DNA of 64,000 bases from Clostridium aceticum (GCF_001042715.1 NZ_CP009687.1:558001-622000); one strand, 5' to 3'. Positions 42,175-51,572 are shown, counted from the first letter of the stretch. Program-made: numbers and translations. Notes: generated by a model from the sequence alone, not told the origin.

Positions 42175-43359
42175 ATGGAGAAGGTATTTATTTCTGGAAA
42201 TGAAGCTGTAGCAGTAGGAACAAAATTATCTAGACCCCATGTTATTTCAGCTTATCCTATCACTCCACAGACCATCGTAGTAGAGCGTCTTTCTGAGATG
42301 GTGGAGGAAGGAAGCATCAAAGCAGAGTTTATGCATGTAGAATCAGAACATTCTGCACTATCCGCTGCCATGGGGGCTAGCGCAATAGGTGCTAGAACTT
42401 TTACAGCCAGTTCTTCGCAGGGACTTTTATATATGGCAGAATGTATGCATTATGCCAGCGGCGGTAGGTTTCCTATTGTCATGATGAATGCTAATCGCTC
42501 TGTAGCTTTGCCATGGAGCATTTATGGAGATCAAAGAGATTCATTATCTCTTTTGGATTCTGGATGGCTGCAGGTCTATGTAGAGGATGCACAGGAAAGT
42601 TTAGATATGGTGATTCAATCCTATGCCATTGCAGAGCACCCTGATGTATTGACACCTATTATGCTGAACTTAGATGGGTTTGTATTAACCCACACCTATG
42701 AGGAGGTGGAGGTACCGCAGCAAGAAGCGGTAGACGCTTTTTTACCTCCTTATAAAACCACCAATAAGTTTGACTTGGAGAATCCTACAAATATGTGCTT
42801 TAGTTCTTCTCCAGCAGATAATATGGCCTTTAAGTATCAACAGCATAAGGCAGCTTTAGATGCTGTAAAGGTGATTAAAGAAGTGAATGAAAACTTTGCA
42901 ACACAGTTTCATAGAGATTATGGAGGGCTCATACAAGCTTATCGTTGTGAGGATGCAGAGGTCGTCTTGATTGCACTAGGCAGTGTTTGTGGGACTTGTC
43001 GTACTGTAGTGGATGCCCTAAGACAACAAGGGCAGAAGGTAGGATTATTAAAGATTCGTTTTATGCGTCCTTTTCCAGAGAAGGAAATTCTCGAGGTGCT
43101 GAAAGATGTAAAGGCGGTAGGTGTAATCGATAAAGATATTTCTTTTGGCTATGAAGGTACTGTGTATACCAATGTCAATTCTGCCTTAGCAAAAGGAGGT
43201 CAAGATATACAGAGCCTAAACTTCATTGCAGGGTTAGGTGGTAGAGATATTTCTAAGGAAGATATTCAAGGAATGTTTGAAAAGTTACAGGAAGTCCCAG
43301 GAACAAAGGTAGAAAAGCATGTACACTTTATTAATGTGGGGGTGGAGATCGATGCGTAG
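42175..43359 (+). CDS. 2-oxoacid:ferredoxin oxidoreductase, alpha subunit
   Basis: 394 aa. PorA-type: ISAYPITPQTIVVERLSEMV (residues 23-42), FMHVESEHSALSAAMGASAIG split near residue 58, TASSSQGLLYMAE and the C-terminal transketolase domain with GLLKIRFMRPFPEKEI. YPITPQT fits pyruvate or branched-chain 2-oxo acid enzymes. Starts four bases after the delta stop. Confidence 0.93.
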   Translation: MEKVFISGNEAVAVGTKLSRPHVISAYPITPQTIVVERLSEMVEEGSIKAEFMHVESEHSALSAAMGASAIGARTFTASSSQGLLYMAECMHYASGGRFPIVMMNANRSVALPWSIYGDQRDSLSLLDSGWLQVYVEDAQESLDMVIQSYAIAEHPDVLTPIMLNLDGFVLTHTYEEVEVPQQEAVDAFLPPYKTTNKFDLENPTNMCFSSSPADNMAFKYQQHKAALDAVKVIKEVNENFATQFHRDYGGLIQAYRCEDAEVVLIALGSVCGTCRTVVDALRQQGQKVGLLKIRFMRPFPEKEILEVLKDVKAVGVIDKDISFGYEGTVYTNVNSALAKGGQDIQSLNFIAGLGGRDISKEDIQGMFEKLQEVPGTKVEKHVHFINVGVEIDA

Positions 43360-44257
43360 GGAAAAAAATATAAATGCCCGTAATATTACAGATGAAGAAT
43401 ACTTTTATGGTCATAAGGCTTGTGCTGGCTGTGGAGGTAGTTTAGCAGTTCGGTTAGTATTAAAGGTATTGGGACAGCGAACCTTTACAGTGCTTCCTGC
43501 TGGTTGTATGTCGGCGGTAGGATTTAATTATCCGCAGCTATGCTTTACCACCAATGCCATGATCTCTACCTTTGCAGGAACAGCTTCTATGATCTCAGGT
43601 GTAGCAGCAGGGGCAAGGGCATTGGGTATTAAGGATTTCCATGCTGTAGGTATTGCCGGAGATGGAGGTACAGCAGATATCGGTATTCAAGCACTTTCGG
43701 GTGCCATAGACCGTAGAGAGAAAATTATTTATATCTGCTATGACAACGAGGCTTACATGAACACAGGGATTCAAAAAAGTGGCTTGACCCCCTATGGTAC
43801 CCGCACCACCACCACACCGGCAGGAGATAATATTCGAGGAGCAGTTACAACGAAGAAAAATATGTTTGAAATTGTCGCTGCCCATGGCATTGACTATGCA
43901 GCCACCGCTAGTATTGGTTATATACAAGATTTTTTAAATAAGATTAACAAGGCAAAACAAGTAGAGGGTACCTCCTACATCCATGTATATGCTCCTTGTC
44001 CTACTGGATGGGGAACCTCTGCTGACTCTGCTATAGAATTAGGTAAAGAAGTGGTAGACTGTGGGCTTTGGTATCTAGCGGAATATGAAAACGGAGAGTT
44101 TCTTCTAAATAAAAATCCTAAGGAATTTGCCTCAGCTGAGGACTATTTAAAAAATCAAGGTCGATTTAAGCACTTATTAAAGGAAGATATAGAGAAGATC
44201 GTAAAAGATCGTGATGAGAAGTGGGAAAAGATTAGAAAAAGTTGGGTAAGATCATAA
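43352..44257 (+). CDS. 2-oxoacid:ferredoxin oxidoreductase, beta subunit (TPP-binding)
   Basis: 301 aa. The start is ATG 43352 behind GGTGGAG, overlapping alpha by eight bases. Cys pair CAGCGG (24-29) helps hold the 4Fe-4S cluster; TPP motif GDGGTADIGIQALSGAI with YDNEAYMNTG follows (GDG...N type). It decarboxylates the 2-oxo acid and makes acyl-CoA. Closest in style to PorB/VorB. Specificity (pyruvate, branched or aromatic) is open, but the aminotransferase and ligase favour an amino-acid derived substrate. Confidence 0.93.
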   Translation: MRREKNINARNITDEEYFYGHKACAGCGGSLAVRLVLKVLGQRTFTVLPAGCMSAVGFNYPQLCFTTNAMISTFAGTASMISGVAAGARALGIKDFHAVGIAGDGGTADIGIQALSGAIDRREKIIYICYDNEAYMNTGIQKSGLTPYGTRTTTTPAGDNIRGAVTTKKNMFEIVAAHGIDYAATASIGYIQDFLNKINKAKQVEGTSYIHVYAPCPTGWGTSADSAIELGKEVVDCGLWYLAEYENGEFLLNKNPKEFASAEDYLKNQGRFKHLLKEDIEKIVKDRDEKWEKIRKSWVRS

Positions 44258-44292
44258 AGGAAACTACAAAAGGGCTTTATCTTTTAATATTA

Positions 44293-44330
44293 AAGCAGGG
44301 AAGTGAATCTATTCATTCACTTCCCTGCTT
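44293..44330. terminator. Perfect 16-bp hairpin after the oxidoreductase operon
   Basis: Arms 44293-44308 and 44315-44330 pair fully across six bases. No T run follows, so a weak terminator or stabilising hairpin is likely. Confidence 0.55.
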
Positions 44331-44423
44331 CGCATGCACTATGAAAGGTTAGTATGCTGTCTTAAATCTTTAAGGCGGAATAACACCATTACAAAAAAAT
44401 ATATCTTTGAAAACTAAGTATAT

Positions 44424-45531
44424 TCATATAGTCCCCCTAAATGGTACCGATAAATGACTTGATATTATTTTTGTAATATCACTGGCTGCACTAGGTCTAG
44501 CAAATTTCATCGTACACTCTCTCATAGACTTAAGTCTATTGCTTGAAACCAACAAATCTGTAGTCATATGAATAAGCTCTTCAGGAGTTTTTTGCCCAGG
44601 TTGCCCATCCTTGCTGACATACACAATGGGCATTTTCTTCTTCATGACCAGGGATTGGATTATAAATAATTGTAGGCAGTTCACAAGCTTGTGCTTCTGT
44701 CAATGTAATGGCACCTGCCTTAGTAATTAGTAAAGATGCCTTCTTCATCAGTGAAGGAATTTCATTGGTAAAGGAGATAATTTCCCATTTTTTTGAGTCT
44801 CTATTTTCAAGTTTTTTCATCTCCCAATAAAGACGTTCGTTTTTTCCTGTAACTATCAGTCCTTGGAAGGGAAAATCTATAGTTTCTAACTTTTCTACGA
44901 TGCTATTTAATGCACCTATACCTAACCCTCCTCCCATAATTAATATCAAAGGATGTGTATCTGGATATTGTATTAGAGGTTTATAAACTTTCTTTCCAGT
45001 GGTAAAGGATTGCTTTATAGGTAGCCCAGTATTAAATATGGATTCAATAGGATACTTATTTTTTAGCAATTGATTTTGCAGATGATCATTTGCAACAAAG
45101 TATCCTGTTATATCGGAATTATACCAGATAGGGTGGTAGGAATAGTCAGTGATAATCGTCCAAGCAGGAATTTTTATAGTGGCGTTGTAGCTATTTGTAG
45201 GAATTGGGTGGGTAAAGATAAAAGCATCAGGCTGAAAACTTTGCTTCATTTTCTTTAGGGTTTTAAAACAAACAAAGTTTAAGTAGCTTATGATGGAACT
45301 GGCTTGTTGATGTTGTTGTGACCAGTAAAAAATTTTGCTATAGATAGATGGGTTTTTTGTTATTACTTGTAAATATACATTAGTAAAGAACTGATATACT
45401 CTACTGTCATCTAAAACATCAAATATTTTAATTTTAATGTTTGGATCCTCCAGTTGGAAAGCCTCCTGTAAAGCTAAGGCAACTGAATTATGACCTTGAC
45501 CTACTGAAGCTGTAACAATAGCTAACCTCAT
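44424..45531 (-). pseudogene. Glycosyltransferase (MGDG synthase/UgtP-like), interrupted by a +1 frameshift
   Basis: The start is ATG 45531 (AGGAGGAG site). The first frame gives about 312 residues: MRLAIVTASVGQGHNSVALA at the N-terminus, IMGGGLGIGAL and the sugar-nucleotide block ITKAGAITLTEAQACELPTI, then PIPGHEEENA...GWATWAKNS and a stop (44581). The conserved continuation TPEELIHMTTDLLVSSNRL is in the next frame and runs to 44424. Homologues typically read WAKTPEEL without a break, so one base is extra in the run of six A at about 44593-44598. This could be real, a phase-variable tract or a base-call error. The family adds sugar to diacylglycerol or builds peptidoglycan-like lipids (MurG fold). 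Confidence 0.82.
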
Positions 45532-45875
45532 AGAACCAATCTCCTCCTTATATGGTGGTAATACGATGACTATCAATTTAAGACTACAATATAAAGTTTA
45601 AGGATCTATTAACCACCAGTTAAAAATCTGTTAAGTATAAGAGTAAATTGTGAGAAGAAGAAGCATATTCTTTAATACCTTGCTAACAAATACTTTACAA
45701 AGTTATAACCAAACCATACATGTAAGGTGATATTCTGTAGCTAGGTAAAAAAATCAACTAAGCTACCTGATCTAGACCTTAGCAGAGGGAAAGACTGCGA
45801 TATTTGTTGTAGTCACTGTAACAAAGGAATTAAGTTATAACACAACAACTTAACTACTTTATAGGAGGGGTTTTT
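45532..45875. other. Intergenic region with possible structured leader
   Basis: 344 bases between divergent genes. GTAGCT (about 45740) can pair with AGCTAC (about 45763), followed by a GC-richer stretch CTAGACC...GCAGAGGGAAAGACTGCG. It recalls a riboswitch-type leader but matches no class I can name. Confidence 0.3.
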
Positions 45876-46076
45876 ATGTTAAATAATTTAAAGGTCAGAG
45901 AGTTGCGAAATGTCAAAGGATATACTACACTAGATATGGCTAACTTAACACAAATTTCCAAAAGCTATATAGAAGAATTGGAGAGAGGAACAAAACATAA
46001 CCCTGCTTTTAATAAAGTTGTTTTAATAGCTAAGGTCTTAGGTGTGAAGGTGGATGAGTTGGTATTGAAGTTATAA
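45876..46076 (+). CDS. Small XRE-family helix-turn-helix protein
   Basis: 66 aa, TAGGAGGGG site. The whole protein is one HTH_3 domain: LKVRELRNVKGYTTLDMANL, then the turn and recognition helix ISKSYIEELERGTKHNPAF, and VVLIAKVLGVKVDELV. This is a Cro/C1-type DNA-binding fold with no other domain. Target unknown; divergent to the glycosyltransferase, so it may regulate that region or itself. Confidence 0.85.
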   Translation: MLNNLKVRELRNVKGYTTLDMANLTQISKSYIEELERGTKHNPAFNKVVLIAKVLGVKVDELVLKL

Positions 46077-46414
46077 ATGAATAGAAAGAACTCCTTTGTA
46101 TAATCTATATAAAATATCGAAATTCAAACAATGATTGTGAACATACAAGATTTTTATGAATAATTTAGGTGGGTCATTCTCAGTAATATTGCCATAATAT
46201 CATATTCCAGATCGGAGATAGGTTTTATGTTTATTTAGATATGGAGACATATTATAATGTATATTTTTTGCTAAATAGGCTAAAATTCATACAAGTAGAT
46301 AAAAGTCAATTTGCTTGACTTTTATGCATAACTGATTGTATAATGTATTTTAAAGGTTTGCACAAAATTTGTAAATATGAGTGGTAATACAATAAAATAT
46401 TTTTATAAATCATT
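46077..46414. other. Intergenic region with the ileS promoter
   Basis: AT-rich, no gene seen. TTGACT (46315-46320), 18-bp spacer and TATAAT (46339-46344) form a good promoter for the T-box and ileS. Confidence 0.7.
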
Positions 46415-46416
46415 GC

Positions 46417-46651
46417 TATGAAGAGGACAGTAATAGAAAGATAACCTTTACAGAGAGATAATCATGTGGTGCGAGATTATTATGGAGCTTTTTATGAAAA
46501 TCACCTTGGAGCAGAGGATCTGAAACAGCAGTAGGGTTCTCCGTAGACATACGTTATCATGTATCTGAGTGACAAGATAAGAAATTTATCTTGTAAGCAG
46601 GGTGGTACCGCGGTTTATTCGCCCCTAGATTATTCTAGGGGCTTTTTTATA
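46417..46651 (+). ncRNA. T-box riboswitch (tRNA-Ile)
   Basis: The T-box sequence GCAGGGTGGTACCGCGG (46597-46613) is followed by a terminator GCCCCTAGA/TCTAGGGGC (46621-46642) with a T run. Stem I has AGAGGACAGTAATAG and AGAGAG bulge-type sequences. ATC at 46500-46502, followed by A, is the likely specifier for isoleucine and agrees with the downstream gene. Uncharged tRNA-Ile would favour antitermination. Confidence 0.93.
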
Positions 46652-46696
46652 TTTTTGGCGTAACTTTGAATGTACTTTAGAAAGGATGGGAAAACA

Positions 46697-49600
46697 ATGA
46701 AAGGATTTAAATCTTTATCGAATGTTCCTGTGGCTGAAAGAGAAAAGGCTGTAGCTGAATTGTGGGATAAAAACGAAATTCTCGATAAAAGTATTACAAA
46801 TCGTGAGGGAGCAAAGTCTTTTGTGTTTTTTGAAGGACCGCCAACAGCCAATGGTAGACCGGGAATTCATCACGTTATTTCAAGAACATTAAAAGACTCA
46901 GTATGTAGATACCATACAATGGTGGGAGAGCAAGTAAAGAGAAAGGCTGGCTGGGATACCCATGGGTTACCGGTAGAAATCGAAGTAGAAAAGCAATTAA
47001 AACTATCTAGCAAAGTAGAAATCGAAAACTATGGTATCGCAGCTTTTAATGAAAAATGTAGAGAATCTGTTTTCTCCTATGAAAAGCAGTGGAGGGAAAT
47101 GACCAGAAGAATGGGTTACTCGATTGACCTTGATAATCCTTACATTACTTTAGACAATAACTATATCGAATCTGTATGGTGGATTTTAGATAAGTTCTTT
47201 AAAGAAGACTATATTTATGAAGGACATAAAATTCTACCTTATTGTCCAAGATGTGGAACAGGTTTGGCTTCCCATGAGGTTTCTCAAGGGTATAAAGAAA
47301 TTAAGTCCAATACAGTAATCGTTCCTATGAAAAGAACGGATGCTGATGAGTACTTCTTGGTATGGACAACCACCCCTTGGACATTAGCTTCTAACGTGGC
47401 TTTGGCGGTACATCCTGAAGTAATCTATGTGAAGGTAAAGTACAATGACAAAGTATATATTGTAGCAAAGGCTTTGGCTTCTAAGGTCATCGGTGATGAA
47501 TATGAAGTCATAGAAGAATTAAAAGGACAAGACTTAGAATATATAGAGTACGAGCAATTGATGCCTTTTGTGAAACCAGATAAAAAAGCCTTCTTCGTTA
47601 CTTTAGCTGATTATGTAACTACAGAAGACGGTACTGGAATTGTTCATATTGCACCTGCCTTTGGTGAGGATGACTACCAAGTAGGTAGAAGGTATGATCT
47701 CCCTGTATTACAACCGGTAAGTGAAGAAGGAAAATACACCACCACGCCTTGGGAGGGTCAGTTTGTTATCGATGCTGATGTTGACATTATTAAGTGGCTT
47801 CACGGAGAAGGAAAGCTATTTAAGAAGGAAAAAATGGATCATAATTATCCTCACTGCTGGCGTTGTTCAACACCCCTGCTTTACTATGGAAAGCCAAGCT
47901 GGTACATTGAAATGACCAAGCTAAAGGATCAATTAATCGAAAACAACAATAGCGTCAACTGGTATCCTGACTATGTAGGAGAAAAGCGTTTTGGTAACTG
48001 GCTAGAAAACCTGAATGATTGGGCATTATCTAGAAACCGTTATTGGGGAACACCGCTAAACATTTGGCGTTGTGAGTGTGGCAGTACTACTTCTGTAGGT
48101 TCAAGAAAAGAGCTAATAGAAAGAGCCATTGAAGATCTTGATGAGACAGTAGAACTTCACAGACCTTATGTGGATGATATCCACTTAAAGTGTCAGGACT
48201 GTGGAGAAAGTATGACTAGGGTAACAGAAGTAATCGACTGTTGGTTTGATAGTGGGGCCATGCCTTTTGCACAACATCATTATCCTTTTGAAAATAAAGA
48301 AAACTTTGATACACTGTTCCCAGCAGACTTTATCTGTGAAGGAATCGACCAAACAAGAGGATGGTTCTATTCACTACTGGCGATTTCTACCTTTGTTATG
48401 GGGAAAGCACCTTATAAAAATGTACTGGTAAATGATTTAATTTTAGATAAAAACGGTCAAAAGATGTCAAAATCAAAAGGAAATACGGTAGATCCCTTTG
48501 AGTTATTTGATAAGTATGGTGCAGATGCTCTAAGATGGTACTTACTGCATGTATCACCGGCTTGGACACCTACACGATTTGATATCGAAGGATTAAAAGA
48601 AGTACAAAGTAAGTTCTTCACCACTATTGAAAATGTATATGCCTTCTTTACTTTGTATGCAAATACAGATGAGATTAATCCTAAGGATTTCTTTATCGAA
48701 TATAAGGAACGTCCAGAGTTGGATCGATGGATTTTATCAAAGTACAACAGCCTTGTAAAAGAAGTACGAAGTGATATGGAGGTATATGACCTGACAAAGG
48801 CTGTAAGAAAGATTCAAGAGTTCGTGAATGAAGATCTTTCAAACTGGTATATCCGAAGAGCTAGAAGACGTTTCTGGGCCACAGAGTTGACCAAGGATAA
48901 AAAGGCGGTATATAATACAACTTTTGAAATTCTTGTAGGTATTTCTAAGTTAGTGGCACCTTTTGCTCCCTTCTTATCAGATGAGATGCATGAAAAGTTA
49001 ACAGGAGAGTTATCTGTTCATCTTGCAGATTATCCTGTAGCAGATGCTGCATTGATCGATAAAGAAGTAGAGGAAAAAATGGACTTAGTAAGGGACTTAG
49101 TAGGACTAGGTAGAGCTGCAAGAGCTCAGTCTAAGATGAAAGTACGTCAACCACTGCAAAAAATATTGGTGGATGGTAAGTACGAGACCTTAATTGCTGA
49201 CCTTATGCCATTAATCCAAGAAGAGTTAAATGTGAAGGAAGTTCATTTTGAAAAGAATCTAAAGGATTTTATGGACTTTAGTCTAAAGCCAAACTTTAGA
49301 GTGGCAGGTCCTGAGTTAGGAAGTAAAATCAAAGCCTTTGGCAAGGCCCTTGGGAGTCTAGATGCATCTGTTGTTGTACCGAAATTAGAAGCAGGTGAGA
49401 AGGTAGACTTAGAACTTGATGGAGAAAATTTTGAGGTTGGTAAAGATTATGTAATGATCAACATTTCTGCAAAGGAAGGCTTTACAGTAGAAATGGAAAA
49501 TAATCTGTTTGTTATCTTAGACACCACCTTAACCCAAGAATTGATTGACGAAGGTTTTGCCCGTGAGTTTGTTTCTAAAGTTCAGCAGATGAGAAAAAAT

Positions 49601-49801
49601 AGCGACTTTGAAGTAGCAGACAATATCAAAATCTACTTTAATGGAGATGATGAAATCACTAAGGCAGTAGAACTTTATAAGTCTTATATTATGCAGGAGA
49701 CTTTAGCAGTAACTATTGACAGTGTTGAAGATAATGATTTAGAAAAACAAAACTTGAATGACCATGAGACAGGTATAAAAATTCAAAAGATAGAAGCATA
49801 A
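46697..49801 (+). CDS. ileS: Isoleucyl-tRNA synthetase, type 2, with GXHH in place of HXGH
   Basis: 1034 aa. The start is ATG 46697 after AAAGGATGGG; an upstream in-frame ATG 46670 is unlikely. Length, FFEGPPTANG (44-53) and the long C-terminal extension mark the eukaryote-like IleRS2 group. The class I signature, normally HxGH, reads Gly56-Ile57-His58-His59: first and third residues are exchanged. KMSKS is intact (DKNGQKMSKSKGN). Editing-domain motif WTTTPWTLASN and a C-terminal anticodon-binding domain are present. The enzyme charges tRNA-Ile. Controlled by the T-box upstream. Confidence 0.95.
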   Translation: MKGFKSLSNVPVAEREKAVAELWDKNEILDKSITNREGAKSFVFFEGPPTANGRPGIHHVISRTLKDSVCRYHTMVGEQVKRKAGWDTHGLPVEIEVEKQLKLSSKVEIENYGIAAFNEKCRESVFSYEKQWREMTRRMGYSIDLDNPYITLDNNYIESVWWILDKFFKEDYIYEGHKILPYCPRCGTGLASHEVSQGYKEIKSNTVIVPMKRTDADEYFLVWTTTPWTLASNVALAVHPEVIYVKVKYNDKVYIVAKALASKVIGDEYEVIEELKGQDLEYIEYEQLMPFVKPDKKAFFVTLADYVTTEDGTGIVHIAPAFGEDDYQVGRRYDLPVLQPVSEEGKYTTTPWEGQFVIDADVDIIKWLHGEGKLFKKEKMDHNYPHCWRCSTPLLYYGKPSWYIEMTKLKDQLIENNNSVNWYPDYVGEKRFGNWLENLNDWALSRNRYWGTPLNIWRCECGSTTSVGSRKELIERAIEDLDETVELHRPYVDDIHLKCQDCGESMTRVTEVIDCWFDSGAMPFAQHHYPFENKENFDTLFPADFICEGIDQTRGWFYSLLAISTFVMGKAPYKNVLVNDLILDKNGQKMSKSKGNTVDPFELFDKYGADALRWYLLHVSPAWTPTRFDIEGLKEVQSKFFTTIENVYAFFTLYANTDEINPKDFFIEYKERPELDRWILSKYNSLVKEVRSDMEVYDLTKAVRKIQEFVNEDLSNWYIRRARRRFWATELTKDKKAVYNTTFEILVGISKLVAPFAPFLSDEMHEKLTGELSVHLADYPVADAALIDKEVEEKMDLVRDLVGLGRAARAQSKMKVRQPLQKILVDGKYETLIADLMPLIQEELNVKEVHFEKNLKDFMDFSLKPNFRVAGPELGSKIKAFGKALGSLDASVVVPKLEAGEKVDLELDGENFEVGKDYVMINISAKEGFTVEMENNLFVILDTTLTQELIDEGFAREFVSKVQQMRKNSDFEVADNIKIYFNGDDEITKAVELYKSYIMQETLAVTIDSVEDNDLEKQNLNDHETGIKIQKIEA

Positions 49802-49810
49802 ATACATCTT

Positions 49811-49847
49811 AACATCTCCAGATAATTAGTATCTGGAGATGTTTTTT
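49811..49847 (+). terminator. Terminator after ileS
   Basis: Perfect 14-bp stem AACATCTCCAGATA/TATCTGGAGATGTT, five-base loop, T run. Confidence 0.92.
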
Positions 49848-49951
49848 ATAACCAAAGGAAGACTTTGTTCTAATCTTAGAGAGAAATTTTTTGCACCAAT
49901 GAAATAAGTATAAATAAAAGTGGGTATGTTAAAAGCAGGAGGTGCATTGTA

Positions 49952-50779
49952 ATGAAGAAGTTTTTTCTATGGGTCCTGTGTTTATGTATGGGTATAAGCA
50001 TGATAGGCTGCCAGCCTGAAGAGGAACAAACGCCACCCCCTCAACAGCAGGAGGATCCGGTTGAAACCCCTGAGGAGGATCCAAACGTACATAGGGATAT
50101 CAAAGAGGATCTTAGAGACAGAATGAGAATCGTTGAGGGGACCACAATCCCTTCAGATGCAGCAAGTTGGTTTGAAGAATTTGGAGATGAAGAAGGTGCC
50201 TACGTATATCAACGTCCAGATGCCACTTATATCAGAATTAATGCAGGCGAAAGACCTACAGGGGGTTATGGTATCATTGTAGAAGACTACTTAGAAGAGG
50301 AATACCCTAGAGTGATCTTAGTAGATATGATGGTTCCAGGTGATGAAGATGTGGTAACGCAGGCTATTGCTTATCCTTCTGTCACTTTGCAAATTCATAC
50401 GGATATGGTATCGGAATACGAAGTTAGAACGATGGAGGGTGAAACATTTCCTACAGAAAGTAAATTAGTTCATGCCGTACTAGAGCTACCGGAAGAAGGC
50501 GAAGAAATTAATAATCCTGTGGAAATAAGAGGAAGGATCATTGCCTTTGAAGGAAGTTTTATTGTGCGTATTTTGGATGATGAAGATGAGCTAATTCATG
50601 AGGAACATCTGCAAGCGGATGCAGGAGGACCTTATTGGGGAAATTTTCATGAGGAAGTGCGATATCCTGTCACTGATGCAGAAGAAGGAAGAATAGAAAT
50701 CGGCGAATATAGTGCCAAAGATGGAGAATATATGATGCGAGAACAAGTGAATGTAAGATTTAAGAATAATGAAGACTAA
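49952..50779 (+). CDS. Lipoprotein with PrcB-like and Gmad2 domains
   Basis: 275 aa, GGAGGTG site. Signal peptide with a lipobox ending at Cys20 (SMIGC), then a Pro/Glu/Gln-rich linker. Residues about 75-165 contain RINAGERPTGGYGIIVEDYL, the TGGYGI feature of PrcB-type domains; residues about 175-275 (NNPVEIRGRIIAFEGSFIVRI, DAGGPYWGNFHEEV) match Gmad2, an Ig-like domain linked to sporulation and germination. The protein should sit outside the membrane as a binding or assembly factor. Combination noted by eye; strongly acidic overall. Confidence 0.72.
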   Translation: MKKFFLWVLCLCMGISMIGCQPEEEQTPPPQQQEDPVETPEEDPNVHRDIKEDLRDRMRIVEGTTIPSDAASWFEEFGDEEGAYVYQRPDATYIRINAGERPTGGYGIIVEDYLEEEYPRVILVDMMVPGDEDVVTQAIAYPSVTLQIHTDMVSEYEVRTMEGETFPTESKLVHAVLELPEEGEEINNPVEIRGRIIAFEGSFIVRILDDEDELIHEEHLQADAGGPYWGNFHEEVRYPVTDAEEGRIEIGEYSAKDGEYMMREQVNVRFKNNED

Positions 50780-50784
50780 AAAAG

Positions 50785-50807
50785 GTGGCCTCTGTCAAAG
50801 AGGCCAC
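50785..50807 (+). terminator. Hairpin after the PrcB/Gmad2 lipoprotein gene
   Basis: GTGGCCTCT pairs with AGAGGCCAC over a five-base loop; TTCTTTTTG follows after some bases. Confidence 0.65.
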
Positions 50808-50820
50808 TGAAAAAGTTCTT

Positions 50821-50899
50821 TTTGTCATCCTGAACGTTAGTGAAGGATCTTAATTATATTGAAAACATAAGATTCTTCAACTTCGTTTCAAAATGACAA
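50821..50899. repeat. GTCATCC palindromic repeat (core-only form)
   Basis: TTTGTCATCCTGAACG, GAAGGATCTTA on the left and TAAGATTCTTCAACTTCG, AAAATGACAAA on the right form a long imperfect palindrome. It shares the core of the MITE-like family but lacks the GTTAACTTA ends. Confidence 0.7.
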
Positions 50900-50949
50900 A
50901 CAAAAAAACTATAGTTTTTCAGCGTTCTTTTGTCAAAAGACCATCTTTT

Positions 50950-51429
50950 TTAAATAAATAATTGCATGTCCGATGCCATAGCATCTTCTAAGTAAGTTTT
51001 TGCATCTACGATTTCTAATTCAGGAATTAATTCTTCCTTTTTTAATCCCATAATTTCTACAGATAATTTGCAACCATAAAAGCGCACGCCTTTTTTTATG
51101 GCACCATTTAAAAAATCTATTAATCGTGGAGCTTTGTCATCCTCCATCATTTCTAATAGCATCTCTTTACCGATTCCACCAAAATTCATTTTAGAGAGGG
51201 GAAGTTCTTCTGGTCCTTTGGGCGTCATCATACCAAACATTTTTTCGTAGGTGGTTTTATCTTCTAAGGTCATCTTTTCAGGGTCTCTCAACAAAAATAA
51301 TCCCCAAAAAGCAAAAAACAATGTTACTTCAACCTCCATTTCTCGTGCAGCATTAGCGATGATTAAGGCCGCTAAAGCTTTATCATATTCTCCACTGAAC
51401 ATGAGCAAATTTATTTTTTTCTTTTCCAA
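50950..51429 (-). CDS. DsrE/DsrF/DrsH-like family protein
   Basis: 159 aa from TTG 51429, with AGGTG five bases upstream; GTG 51438 is an alternative start. DsrE2-type sulfur-relay protein: KINLLMFSGEYDKALAALII at the N-terminus, EVEVTLFFAFWGLFLLR, and the conserved Cys in FYGCKLSVEIMG near residue 122. Family members carry or shuttle sulfur or polysulfide on this Cys. It neighbours a cysteine-desulfurase-like gene on the same strand, 134 bases away, which suggests a shared role in sulfur transfer. Confidence 0.82.
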   Translation of the reverse strand: MEKKKINLLMFSGEYDKALAALIIANAAREMEVEVTLFFAFWGLFLLRDPEKMTLEDKTTYEKMFGMMTPKGPEELPLSKMNFGGIGKEMLLEMMEDDKAPRLIDFLNGAIKKGVRFYGCKLSVEIMGLKKEELIPELEIVDAKTYLEDAMASDMQLFI

Positions 51430-51572
51430 AGAAAGCACCTGCCTTTCTATATAATTTTACACACCCCATGAACTGGGTTTTTTATAAAATCTATATGCTA
51501 TTTTAGTGTAACCACTTTTGCTTATCAAAAACCTTACATATAGAAAAAACCATGTAATGAATAGCACATGGT

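Noticed and set aside
44581-44600. Programmed -1 frameshift at A AAA AAC in the glycosyltransferase
   Set aside because: The -1 frame gives a short unrelated tail; the conserved domain needs +1, so mutation or sequence error is more likely.
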